Positions 23,041-32,934 of a DNA stretch of 64,000 nucleotides are shown here, one piece after another; position 1 is the first letter of the stretch; every line of letters starts with the position of its first letter. The notes beneath the pieces are model-generated. The model ran no database searches and had not been told where the DNA came from. It saw nothing but the letters and a program-made list of their open reading frames with translations. The position numbers were made by a program, and so were the translations under genes. The stretch comes from Zygnema cylindricum (Eukaryota > Streptophyta > Zygnematophyceae > Zygnematales > Zygnemataceae): positions 35,261-99,260 of the forward strand of contig JBBHKE010001188.1 in NCBI GenBank assembly GCA_037447655.1, written 5' to 3'.

Positions 23041-24918
23041 ATGGAGGTCTCAGAGTTTCAGGTTATGGGCCCACCATCTAGGGTGCCTATGTTTGATGGA
23101 ACAGGCTTCACGTATTGGGCGTTTACAATGGAGGGATTGCTTTTCGAGAAGCACTTATGGGGAATTGTTGCGGGACAAGTGAGATGTCCGCCACCTAGCT
23201 TTGGAGGAGCTTACTACGGAGAATCATCTGAGACTGTCCAGAATATCACCCGGAGTTCAGATGCAACGGAAGGTGAAGGGAAAAACCTTTCCGTGGATGG
23301 GGAAATAGGGGAGAAGGAAAAAGGGACACCTATGGTGAGGGGAGCTAGGCTCTCAGCTATGGTACCACATGTAGGGATTAAAACTGAAGAAAATGACAGG
23401 AAAATATGGGAATACAAAAACACTATAGCAAAACATCTCATACTTAGATATGTGTCTAAGTCGATAGCTATCACTCTTTTAAGTCTAACCAAGTCTTCGG
23501 AGATATGGGAAGCACTAACTCAGATTTATAAGAGTGAGACTATTCAGAGGCAGCAATTAGTAAAACAAGAAATAGATGCCTACGTTTATAAAGGCGGTAG
23601 CATGATAGAGTTTTGTAATGATATTGCTGCGTTATATGTTGAGCTTACTAGTGCGGGATATGTAGAATCTGAGGAGAGTAAGATTAATACACTAATTATG
23701 AAACTCCCAGATGAGTACGAAAACATAATTTGTCGTATGCAGGCAATGGATGGCTCCTCATGGACTTGGAGCTTTACCATGGGGATAATTCTTGTGAGGG
23801 AAAGCACTTTGGAGCTTCGTAGGGGAAAGGACAGGGTCAATGCATTTTCAGCTGGTGGTGATTGGCGGAATCGTGATGAGAGGAACGGCGGTGACGAGCG
23901 GAAGCGTGATGAGAAGAACGGTGGTGACGAGCGGAAGCGTGATGAGAGAAAGAAAGACAAAGGTAAACCTTATCGGAACTTTGGTGGAAAGAGAGGGAGA
24001 GGAAAAGGCACGGGAGCTTTGAAAAAAGGGGTTTGCTTCTTTTGTAGGGAACCGGGTCATTATATGGAGGAATGCCCTTGTTTGGAAAAACTTAGAAGTT
24101 GGAATGTGGATGAGGAGGACGAAGAGGAAGAGGAGAAAGAGGATGAAGAAAAATTGGAGCTTCTTCACATCGGTAGAATGGGGAAGAGAGAAAAGTACAC
24201 AGAAATAGGACGAAGGCAACAGTGTGCTTTTGGAGGTATAAGGGAAGTAAAGAGAGAGGAGATACTTGAAGAAGTTCAAAATATTGAGGATAGTTTCATA
24301 AATATTTTGGAAACAGAAAACTGGTCGGAAAGGGAGACTTCAACGGATTCCGAGGAAAGGGGAGAATTAATTCTAGAGGGGGTTTTAAAAGATAGGGGAG
24401 AAGAGAAATATTTATTGGGAATTAAAATAGAAAGTGATAGTGGAAAGAATTCCATGGGAGACAGTGAGGGAAGTTCAGAAAATGGGGTAATTATCATGGA
24501 TAAAAATATGATTACGGAAGATGTAGATCTTATGAGGAACTTAGTGGGGACTAGTGGTTTTTGGGAATATTTGGAGGTGGATGGATTTGACATCACTACT
24601 TGGTGTGATGTCTCTTGTGAAGATGTGCCTGTAAAAGGGTTATCATCCGGGTATGTGTTGAAGGTTGGGGATGGGGCTGGTTGTTTGAATTTCAAGAGGG
24701 AAAGTGGATTTAGTGTGGATGGAAAAGGGAAGAGGTGGATAAAATCTTTGCTCGGGTTTAAGAAAAATGGGATGTTAAATAAAATATGTGATACAATTAT
24801 CATTTCAGTTCATTTTATCCACTGTGTTAAATACTTAAGTTTTATGAAAGGAAAAGGAAAAAGGAAAAAGAAAAGAAAAAGGGGAGGGGGTGTTTGTTTA
24901 CTTGTTTGTGGAAGTTAA
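23041..24918 (+). CDS. Gag-like fusion protein of non-autonomous copia C
   Basis: A 625-residue uninterrupted ORF. The start lies in the last 20 nt of the LTR, and the primer site is translated as part of VMGPPS. Residues 1 to about 280 match the gag of G. A lysine/arginine-rich tandem segment of (R)DERNGGDERK type lies near 277-305, and a CCHC zinc knuckle (CFFCREPGHYMEEC) at 332-345. An acidic run follows. RRQQCAFGG then marks the point just before the missing protease. After that come in-frame scraps of pol: EEKYLLGIKIESD (about 454-466, from reverse transcriptase) and DITTWCDVSCEDV (517-529, from RNase H without its catalytic acids). The C-terminus is basic and frameshifted. It probably encodes a capsid/nucleocapsid protein, with enzymes supplied by an element such as G. 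Function is inferred. Confidence 0.85.
   Translation: MEVSEFQVMGPPSRVPMFDGTGFTYWAFTMEGLLFEKHLWGIVAGQVRCPPPSFGGAYYGESSETVQNITRSSDATEGEGKNLSVDGEIGEKEKGTPMVRGARLSAMVPHVGIKTEENDRKIWEYKNTIAKHLILRYVSKSIAITLLSLTKSSEIWEALTQIYKSETIQRQQLVKQEIDAYVYKGGSMIEFCNDIAALYVELTSAGYVESEESKINTLIMKLPDEYENIICRMQAMDGSSWTWSFTMGIILVRESTLELRRGKDRVNAFSAGGDWRNRDERNGGDERKRDEKNGGDERKRDERKKDKGKPYRNFGGKRGRGKGTGALKKGVCFFCREPGHYMEECPCLEKLRSWNVDEEDEEEEEKEDEEKLELLHIGRMGKREKYTEIGRRQQCAFGGIREVKREEILEEVQNIEDSFINILETENWSERETSTDSEERGELILEGVLKDRGEEKYLLGIKIESDSGKNSMGDSEGSSENGVIIMDKNMITEDVDLMRNLVGTSGFWEYLEVDGFDITTWCDVSCEDVPVKGLSSGYVLKVGDGAGCLNFKRESGFSVDGKGKRWIKSLLGFKKNGMLNKICDTIIISVHFIHCVKYLSFMKGKGKRKKKRKRGGGVCLLVCGS
23061..23075 (+). other. 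Primer binding site of element C (half-tRNA type)
   Basis: GGTTATGGGCCCACC directly follows the LTR end TTTCA. It is the reverse complement of the anticodon arm of plant initiator tRNA-Met as I recall it (GGUGGGCCCAUAACC). The next base also matches, giving 16. It lies inside the ORF. Confidence 0.85.
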
Positions 24919-24947
24919 AAGAAAAATAGACTAGAAAATAAGGGGAG

Positions 24948-26190
24948 TGTTGATATTTGAGTATTTTATAGGTCTGTATTAGGATAGAAAAAGAGCTGAG
25001 GCGGTCTGCCTCTAACTCCCCTTTCCAAGCCCCCATACTTGTTGTAGTCACTGAAGGCTGGATAGGGAGCTAGAGCCATGGCTGCCTAGGCTCTCTAGAG
25101 AAGACAGGGGGTAAATTAGGTAGACTTACCAAAAGTTAGTTGACGGACCCAGGAATTGATCCTGGTACCTGCCGTCCATCAAATCCGCGTTAGCCGTTAG
25201 CTCTAAACGTTATGTCTAGAACAGATATTACGATATATAGGGTTTGACAAATATATAAATCGTTATATGTAGATTAATCCGTTTAACGGCTAATAGATAC
25301 TTAGTACATAGATACAGTTTAGTTTAGTACGAAGTACGGAATGGGGGCAGAACGGATACCACGCATTTGTTTCGATAGCGAAACAAATACCGCGCATTTG
25401 TTTCGACAGCGAAACAAATACCGCGCATTTGTTTCGATAGCGAAACAAATACCGCGCGTCGAATTTCAGCGGCTACGATTATAGCCGGTCTTGATCGGAC
25501 GGCCACGATAGGCGCCGCGATCACGGAAAAGGCATTTTTGGCGTTTTACGGTCTTTGTCACGTCAAGTGACACGTGGCGTGATAACATTGGACTACGGGA
25601 ATTCCGGAGATTACAGGAACTAATCCTGATTTGACACGTGTCGACATTTTGGCCATGTCGTACAATGGCCGTACAGAAAGTACACCGGCACCTGTACTTT
25701 TCTGTACGACACAGTAATTTGATTGGTGCCGTACTTCAGTAGATAGAGTTTTAGAGAGGGAATAGGACTTAGAAAATTTTGGGTAGGCAGCTGCCTCTCC
25801 CAGAGAGCACTCTGTATAAATGGCAAACTTTGGCCAGCCATAACTATCAATTTACTTGACCATTTTCAGTGATTCTTTTTGCTGCGGACTCAGGGGAGTC
25901 TAGGCTACACAGGGGTGTAGTCGGTCAGAGTTTTTGTCTGCCAGGGTGGCTGTATTTCTAAGGGAAAGTCAAAGTGGGTGAATGTGTCCAAATCTCATAT
26001 TCTAACTTTGCATTCTGTGGTGGAACTGAGCACACAGAAAGTGTTATTTCACAGGGGTGAATCTATATTGGGGTTCTGACTGTCAAGGGGTCAGTCACTT
26101 GGGTTTATATTAACTTGGAGTCGGCACTATCTAGATTAGCTTCTTTTGGATCTGCATACTCTGAGGGCCAATGGAGGTCTCAGAGTTTCA
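24948..26190 (+). repeat. Element C 3' LTR
   Basis: Same length as the 5' LTR. The three differences I saw are C/T in GAGAGCAC(C/T)CTG, T/C in GGTGG(T/C)TGT and A/G in AAAGT(A/G)GGTG. Confidence 0.93.
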
Positions 26191-26301
26191 TAATGTACCC
26201 TATTTATAGTGATAGAGTCAAAATTTGGGGTGACGAAATTAACGTACATCAGTCTAATTACAATTTGCGGTGTACTATAGGAATTTAAACTTGGTAGGAA
26301 A

Positions 26302-26971
26302 TGTTGAAGGTCATTGGCATTAAGACTTGGCTATGATCCACTCCCACTAGGAGTCACACTTGCACCAGCAAGAGCAGGTGGAGCACTAGGGCTAATGGGA
26401 GCACTTGCAATAGGGGCTGAGCCATTATCAGACATGTTAGCGGAAGCAAACCCAAAGAGAAATGCCTAAAAGACTAGATCTATAGTGTAAGATATGTAAC
26501 TCCAAACGAAAGAGGTCTTTCAACCAAACAAACATGTACTACAAGCAAATTAGAGACAATAGAGCATAAAACACCTTAAACTGCACTCAGTGCTCTCATT
26601 TCCTTGACTCTTGTGTAAAATGTACATTCTGTATCAAACTGATCATTCCCAATTGAATTAAATACTCTAAAGATCCTCAAAATATCTAAAATGTATGTAC
26701 AAGGTTCACTAGACAGCCTACTGACAAAAATCTAAGTGTTTGGACCAGAATTGTTCACTAACAATATCTATACCCTAAAAATCCGGGTGATTCTTATCAC
26801 GTCTACATTCATTGGCGGCCCTACACACTAATTTCCTTAAAGATAACTATTCGTGTAGATACAACAAAAAATCCACACTAAATTTGGTCAATGTTGAACA
26901 GTTGGTATTCCAAAAATATTCTAAGTCCTAGACTCAAATTTCTAAGGCTTACTAAAGCTTACTTTTCAATA
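26302..26971 (-). repeat. Element D 3' LTR
   Basis: Matches 31097-31766 with about 13 substitutions and no length change. It directly follows the AAGGGGAG polypurine tract on the minus strand. Confidence 0.92.
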
Positions 26972-26993
26972 CTCCCCTTAAGCTTTAGAAGAC

Positions 26994-29900
26994 TTACTCA
27001 CTTAGACCACATGCTTTTCTGCAGTACTCCAACTTAGGAGATGGAAGGGCTTTTGTCAACATGTCCGCAACCATTTTCTCATCAGGCAAATAGCAAAGTT
27101 TGACAACTTTTGCAAATACTTTCTCTCGTACCAAATGTAGGCGAATGTCCATATGCTTACTCTTAAAATGGTGACTTGGGTTTGTAGCCACAAAAATGGC
27201 TGCCTGATTGTCGCACCATATTATTTGTGTCCCGTGTTGGTAAAACCCAATTCTTGAAGAAATGCCTTAATCCATAGCAGCTCTTTCAATGTTGCTCTCG
27301 CAGCCATGTATTCGGCTTCCATAGTCGATTGAGCCGTGACTTTTTGAAGTTTACTACTCCAACTACAAGTTCCACTTCCAATCTGAATGACATACCCAGT
27401 TGTAGACTTCCTACTAGGCACATCACTATAGCTAGCATCACTCCAAGTATTAATGCTAACCTTGTCCCCTCCCAAAGTAAGCCAAAGATTTCTAGTCCCA
27501 ACAAGATACCTTAAAACCCTTTTTGCTGCCTCTCAATCTCTCTTTCGTGGATTTTGCAGACTTCTGCTCAATACACCTATAGCTGCAGCTATATCGGGCC
27601 TAGTGCAATTCATGAAGTAAATCAGACTTCCTACTACTTGTATTTAAGGTACTTGGGAAATAATTTTTTGCTCTTCACGACTAAGTTCCTCATCTATTAT
27701 GACTCCAAACTCATTTTCCATTCCTTCAAGTTTTTGCGTATACTCCATAGGAGTTGCACAACCTTTGGCATCAGCCAAGCCAAATTTTTCCAACATGTGT
27801 CCTATCGCTTCTTTTTGAGTTAGCCTAATTATTTTCTTTTCTCTATCTTTTTCAACTTGTATTTCAAGGATATATTTTGCCTCCCCCAAATCCTTCATTT
27901 CAAATTGTGAATTAAGAGCATCTTTAACTCTAGCAATTCCTTCTTTGTTCCTACTTATTAGCACCAAATCATGAACATACACAGCAATGAATATCACCTC
28001 ATCAGGATTATCACCACACATCACATATACTGAATGATCTGAGCTAATTCTAGTAAATCTTAATCCTTTCAAGAACTCATCTAACTTTTTGTTCCATTGC
28101 ATAGGGGCCTGTTTTAGGCCATACAAAGATTTTAAAAGTCTGCTCACAAGATTTTATCTTCCTGCTTCCTCATAACCCTCAGGTTGCTTCATGTAAATAA
28201 CCTCATCCAAATCACCATGCAAAAAGGCAGTTTTGACATCCATTTGGTGGATGTCAAAATCCTCTATGGCAGCTAATGTAAGTAAGATGCGGACAGATGG
28301 AAACCTTACAACTGGTGAAAAAGTTTCTTCATAATCTATCCCCTCTTTTTGATTATATCCCTTAGCAACCAAGCGAGCCTTATACCTGTCTATGGTATTA
28401 TCTGGGTTCAATTTTAATTTAAACACCCATTTACTTCCAATAGCCTTTCTTCCTAGAGGAAGTTCCACCAGATCCCATGTTTAGGCCTCCATGATGGACT
28501 TCATTTCCTCATTGACTGCTTCCACCCAATGTTCCCTTTCATTACTCGAAAAATCTTCTTTCAATATTAAAGGCTCTTCTATATGTGCAGAATGAGCAAA
28601 GGCTGCATTTTCTCCCCTGAGTCGTGCACTTCGCCTCACTCCACCTGGAAATTTTGTCACCGGTATAGATGGTTCGGTCCTCCTTCTTGATACATGTGAT
28701 TCTTCTTGTGATTCAGTTTCAGCTTGAGGTAGAGGAGAGTCTACAACTCTTTCAGAAATAACACTTGCTGTTTCTGGTGGAGAAGATGATTGCAAGTCAC
28801 TTTGAGTTGATGTAGATGCATTTTCTATATTTATCTTGAAAAACATAGGATTTTCCTCTAAAAAGATACAATCAACACTTTTATCTTTTTTTTCATTTGT
28901 ACGCTGACTAAATACATCTACTCTTTTTCCCTCATTTTTCACTATGATGTTTCTGGCTACCACAACTCTATTTCTCTTAATGTCATATACTTTATAACCC
29001 TTGGCATGATCATCATACCCTAGAAATATACATGGTATGCCTTTTGGCTCTAATTTCCATTTTTGTGGATCATTATCTAGCATAAATATCTTACTTCCAA
29101 AAACTTTGAAGTAACTTACATCTGGTTTTTGTCCTGTCCACATTTCGTAAGGAGTTTTATCTTTTACTGCCCTTGTTTCTAGCCTGTTTCTCACATAAGT
29201 TGCACAATTCATAGCCTTTGCCCAAAATTTGTAATCTATGTCCATATCAGCCATCATTGTCATAGCACACTGTGATATAGTCCTATTCATCCTCTCTGAA
29301 ACACCGTTTTGTTTCGGAGAATAAGGAACGGTTAGCTGACGTGAGATTCCATGCAATTTTAGGAATTCTGCAAATTCATTAGAAATGTACTCCCCTCTAT
29401 TATCGGATCTGAATCCTCCTACCTTTCTCTCATGCAGATTTTCAACCCAAGCTTTATACTCTTTAAATTTTGAAAAAACTTCATCATTACTCTTCAAAAA
29501 ATAAATTGTAATAAATATGCTATAATCATCAGTAAAGGTAAGCATGAACTTAGAACCTCCCACAGATGGATACCTAGATGGCCCCCATACATCTGAATAA
29601 ATTAGTTCTAGCACCCTACTACTTCTATGATCAGTTTGCGAAGGGAAAGCCAACTTATGAATTTTTCCCATTGCAGAACCATCACATACATTTGATGCTG
29701 GTTTTTGACTAATTTTTACACCTTCCACCATTTTTTGATTTACCATCTTTTCTTATCTATCATAATTCACATGTCCTAAACGTTTATGCCATAAATCACA
29801 ATCAGTGATTACACTTGAGTACATAACATCATTATCATTATCATTTGCAAGACTCAACCGATACAAATTGTTTCCTCCAGCAAATCCCTCTGTAGCTATT

Positions 29901-31092
29901 TTCCCATTCTTACTCACTGTTTTCTTTCCATTTTCAGATATAGTTTTAAAACCTTTCTTTTCTACCACTGATGTAGAGAAAAAATTTCTTTTAAAAGCTG
30001 GGACATGTAACACATCTTCTAAGACCCTTTTCACAGGTTTTCCCTCTACATTCAACATAAGTGACACCCTCCCCTTTGCTTTCGACTCAACAAACGTATC
30101 ATCACTAAAATAAATTTTGATGGGTGAAATAGATTGAATACTCTCAAATAGATGGCGATTGCGGCATATGTGTGCAGATGCGCCCGAGTTCATAATCCAT
30201 TCGTCTTCCTCCACGCCTTCCGTTGCTTATGCCATCGCAAAGTATTTTTTTTCACTGTTTTCGGGAAAACTGCTCCCATCCTCCTCCATAAGTTCGTTGA
30301 AGAGAGCAGTTGGGCGACCACCTGATTGAGAAGGAACCCGGCTTTGGTCCCATCCAGAGCGAAAATTTCTTGTGGCTTTCGCTCTCTTGTATGCATTACA
30401 CATTCTGAACACATGCTGTTTTTCATCATAGTAATAGCATGTTAAAGGTGTCCTTCTAGGAGCACTACCTCTACCACTGCCACTGCCAATCTTAGAATCC
30501 GAAAACTGGTTAGCTAATGCCTGAACAGACTTACTACTACCTCTTTGTGACATTTGGTTAGCTTCTTCACTCAAAATAATTTGAATTGCTAAAGTTATGT
30601 TCCTTTGACGTTGTGGAATAGCCCTAAGCCTATCCATGGCTCCCTTATATTCATCGGGCAAAGTTCTCATCAACAACATAGCCTGCTGAGGTGGTGAAAA
30701 GTCCCCACCTGCAGTAGTACTCTGAAGAAACAACCTTTTCGAAGCATGTAATGATCTGACATACTACCTCCAGAATACTTAAATTCAAAAATCTGAGTGG
30801 CTATGTTAGTCTGGACGGTAACATCTAGCTGAACATACATAGCACGTACACTAAACCAAACTTCACATGCTTTCTTCATCTCAAGATACGACATTACCAA
30901 ATCTTTTGTCATAGACTGCTTCAAGACGTTGAGGCAATGGAGATTTTTTTTTCTCCAATCCGGCGCAGTCACATCTGCTGTTCCTTCCACAATGGGTGAC
31001 AAGTCCCTCTCCTCGAAATATGAGCTCAACATATCTTCCCCGTATAAGTAGTCAGTTCCGTCAAAAATAGGCAATTTGGGCGGTGGGCCCAT
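26994..31092 (-). pseudogene. Element D gag-pol, several lesions
   Basis: Domain order on the minus strand: gag from the ATG in the primer site (31092; MGPPPKLPIFDGTDY), a defective zinc knuckle near 30390-30440 (CYYYDEKQHVFRMC, second cysteine replaced by tyrosine), protease (WIMNSGASAHIC, with N in place of the catalytic D of DSG, near 30195), GAG-pre-integrase (LWHKRLGHVNYDR), a long integrase ORF (28481-29746, with YSDVWGP, DDYS, RSDNRGEY, QNGVSERMNRT), reverse transcriptase (27644-28468) with YVHD in place of YVDD near 27970, and RNase H (26994-27475, with DASYSD, EAEYMA, KSKHMDI). Stops or frameshifts separate at least five blocks. The altered catalytic residues mean it could not move itself even if the frames were whole. 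Confidence 0.88.
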
Positions 31093-31096
31093 AACC
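31082..31096 (-). other. Primer binding site of element D
   Basis: Reverse complement GGTTATGGGCCCACC adjoins the 5' LTR end, matching the plant initiator tRNA-Met anticodon arm at 15/15. Its internal ATG is the first Met of the open gag frame, so one triplet may serve both primer annealing and initiation. Confidence 0.82.
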
Positions 31097-31766
31097 TGTT
31101 CAAGGTCATGGGCATTAAGACTTGGCTATGATCCACTCCCACTAAGAGTCACACTTCCACCAGTAGGAGCAGGTGGAGCACTAGGGCTAATGGGAGCACT
31201 TGCAATAGGGGCTGAGCCATTATCAGACATGTTAGCGGAAGCAAACCCAAAGAGAAATGCCTAAAAGACTAGATCTATAGTGTAAGATATGTAACTCCAA
31301 ACGAAAGAGGTCTTTCAACCAAACAAACATGTACTACAAGCAAATTAGAGACAATAGAGCATAAAACACCTTAAACTGCACTCAGTGCTCTCATTTCCTT
31401 AATTCTTGTGTAAAATGTACATTCTGTATCAAACTGATCATTCCCAATTGAATTAAATACTCTAAAGATCCTCAAAATATCTAAAATGTATGTACAAGGT
31501 TCACTAGACAGCCTACTGACAAAAATCTAAGTGTTTGGACCAGAATTGTCCACTAACAATATCTATACCCTAAAAATCCGGGTGATTCTTATCACGTCTA
31601 CATTCATTGGCGGCCCTACACACTAATTTACTTAAAGATAACTATTCGTGTAGATACTACAAAAAATCCACACTAAATTTGGTCAATATTGAACAGTTGG
31701 TATTCCAAAAATATTCTAAGTCCTAGACTCAAATTTCTAAGGCTTACTAAAGCTTAGTTTTCAATA
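31097..31766 (-). repeat. Element D 5' LTR
   Basis: Boundaries are set by the primer site on the left and the GGAAA duplication on the right. It carries the short ORF at 31126-31230. No A-box/B-box unit was found. Confidence 0.92.
31126..31230 (-). CDS. Short LTR-encoded ORF in frame with element D gag
   Basis: ATG at 31230 opens 34 codons rich in S, A, P and G (MSDNGSAPIASAPISPSAPP...), ending in TAG at 31126-31128. Eleven codons further, in the same frame, is the ATG of the primer site. The other LTR carries the same ORF and TAG. It corresponds in position to the LTR-borne gag starts of A, C, F and G. It may be a gag N-terminus cut off by an inherited stop, an upstream ORF, or a readthrough site. 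Confidence 0.5.
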   Translation of the reverse strand: MSDNGSAPIASAPISPSAPPAPTGGSVTLSGSGS

Positions 31767-31771
31767 GGAAA

Positions 31772-32218
31772 ATTCAAACAAATTTTAATTTAATTAAAAT
31801 CAATTAAAAATCAAAGTTAAATCGTGTTTTCAATCCAGTTTATAGCAGTTCAATATATTCAAGGAAGAAATGTGTTAGTTTAGAAAGTATATAATTGTCT
31901 TGCATGAAGAAGAATAATTATCATATTAGTTTACATTTTTATATGTACATTCTGTTTTAAAACATCATTTTGTTTTCATGAGAGAATTCTAAGTAAAGGA
32001 ACTATCTTTAAGGTCTGATGTTTATTTGTCAGTAGGGAAGTCATTGTAAGTTAGGTCATTGTGAGTTAGTGTGCTTCAAGGTCTAACATCTGATTTATTT
32101 GAAACCTGAAGTTTTCCAAAGATTTTTAGTGAGACAGTATAATCGTCCAAAGTGTGATTATATTTCTCATATTGTTACATATACATACATTATCTATAAG
32201 AGATCTGTTGTGATGGAC
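31772..32218. other. AT-rich flank, nothing recognised
   Basis: AT-rich DNA right of element D with no supported feature. Runs such as TTTAATTTAATT occur near 31790. Confidence 0.4.
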
Positions 32219-32856
32219 GATCAAGATTTGTCGTCAAATGGATTTAACACAAATAAAGGCCAAAGTGGAGCTTTTGGAGGGGCCGCAAATCCGAGCCTGT
32301 AAGTGATGTCCTTGCTCAATTTTAATGGGGAAAGCTAAAAATAAGAACGACACATGTACATTGCATGGTAGTATCATCGTCATGCTGCTTTGTGTATTCT
32401 TTTTCATATGTTCGTAAGCCTATTTATTTCCCTAAACTTTCTTTTTTTATTCTTTTTCTTAGAAAGTTTAATTTATTAAATTCTTGAGACATCCTAACGT
32501 CTAATGGACATCATCTTTCATGTGTGCAGTCGCGGATGGTTAGTTTGGGTCTTACAAAACCGAATGTAGCTCGGGCAACTACGAATGAGAATCCTCCAGT
32601 CGTTCTTGTTGATCTTAAGAACGTTGTTGATCTTAAAAAAACATCAGTAAAAGTCGTAATAGTGGTAAAAATTTGCGTCGAACATGGCGTGTTGTGCCTC
32701 AACTTCCTCCTGACAATTTTTTCCTAAGGGGAAAAGTTGACGACGGCTTGGGCTGTACCGGTACGTTAACTCGTAATGCTTCGGCAAAACATGGGAAAAG
32801 TTGACGACGGCTTGGGCTGTACCGGTACGTTAACTCGTAATGCTTCGGCAAAACAT
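32219..32856 (+). pseudogene. Possible fragment of a host gene, function unknown
   Basis: A short ORF starting MDDQDLSSNGFNTNK at about 32213-32300 ends at a strong donor (CCT|GTAAGT). After a T-rich stretch and a TGTGTGCAG acceptor (to 32529), an open segment reads LGLTKPNVARATTNENPP and VVLVDLKNVV. In another frame RRTWRVVPQLPPDNFF and GKVDDGLGC continue. No single frame holds throughout. The composition resembles the N-terminus of a plant regulatory protein; a cyclin-like N-terminus crossed my mind but is not supported. A 64-bp tandem duplication at its end adds a frame change. It is probably a decayed or chimeric gene piece. Confidence 0.3.
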
Positions 32857-32934
32857 GAGGCCCAGCTAATCAGATGCGGCAAACCTCTTCACCCAGAAAG
32901 CTCAGATGCGGCAAACCTCTTCACCCAGAAAGCT
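32729..32934. repeat. Two adjacent tandem duplications (64 bp x2, 32 bp x2)
   Basis: GGGAAAAGTTGACGACGGC... at 32729-32792 is repeated at 32793-32856. CAGATGCGGCAAACC... at 32871-32902 is repeated at 32903-32934. The copies are nearly perfect, so both are recent. One period is exactly twice the other although the sequences differ. Confidence 0.85.

Larger units (their letters stand above)
21818..23060 (+). repeat. Element C 5' LTR
   Basis: It contains, in order: a TATTTTATAGG-type start, the GAGCCATGGCTGCC block, the antisense tRNA-like unit (22001-22075), three 31-bp palindromic units (22235-22320), CACGTG words near 22440 and 22504, a TATA-like TGTATAAATGG near 22683, two stem-loops (22757-22790) and the gag ATG at 23041. 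Confidence 0.93.
21818..26190 (+). mobile_element. Copia element C, young non-autonomous derivative with a single ORF
   Basis: Perfect duplication TAATG at 21813-21817 and 26191-26195. The LTRs are both 1243 bp (21818-23060, 24948-26190), and I found only three substitutions between them. The primer site at 23061-23075 matches the half-tRNA perfectly, and the polypurine tract is 24935-24947. Only 1887 bp separate the LTRs, against 4352 bp in G. Protease, integrase and catalytic reverse transcriptase are missing. Confidence 0.95.
21397..26272. mobile_element. MITE 'CACCGCGAATC', split by copia C
   Basis: The left end is TA|CACCGCGAATCGTAATTAGA and the right end ATTACAATTTGCGGTG|TA. Removing copia C (with one TAATG) leaves about 485 bp with inverted ends of about 20 bp and a TA dinucleotide at both flanks. 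The interior is AT-rich with repeated TTAGAGTAA words and has no ORF. The TA flank resembles a Tc1/mariner-type duplication, but the ends do not match Stowaway, so superfamily placement is tentative. Confidence 0.62.
26302..31766 (-). mobile_element. Copia element D, different lineage, mildly decayed
   Basis: Perfect duplication GGAAA at 26297-26301 and 31767-31771. The LTRs are both 670 bp (3' LTR 26302-26971, 5' LTR 31097-31766) and differ at about 13 sites by eye (about 2%). In element orientation they begin TATTGAAAA and end AACA, so the first dinucleotide is TA rather than TG. The primer site at 31082-31096 is a perfect half-tRNA match, and the polypurine tract is about 26972-26985. It lacks the tRNA-like unit and stem-loop pair of the other LTRs. 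Confidence 0.93.

Noticed and set aside
31076-31264. Plus-strand ORF MGGGPITCSRSW at 31076
   Set aside because: Shadow of the minus-strand PBS and LTR-borne ORF of element D.
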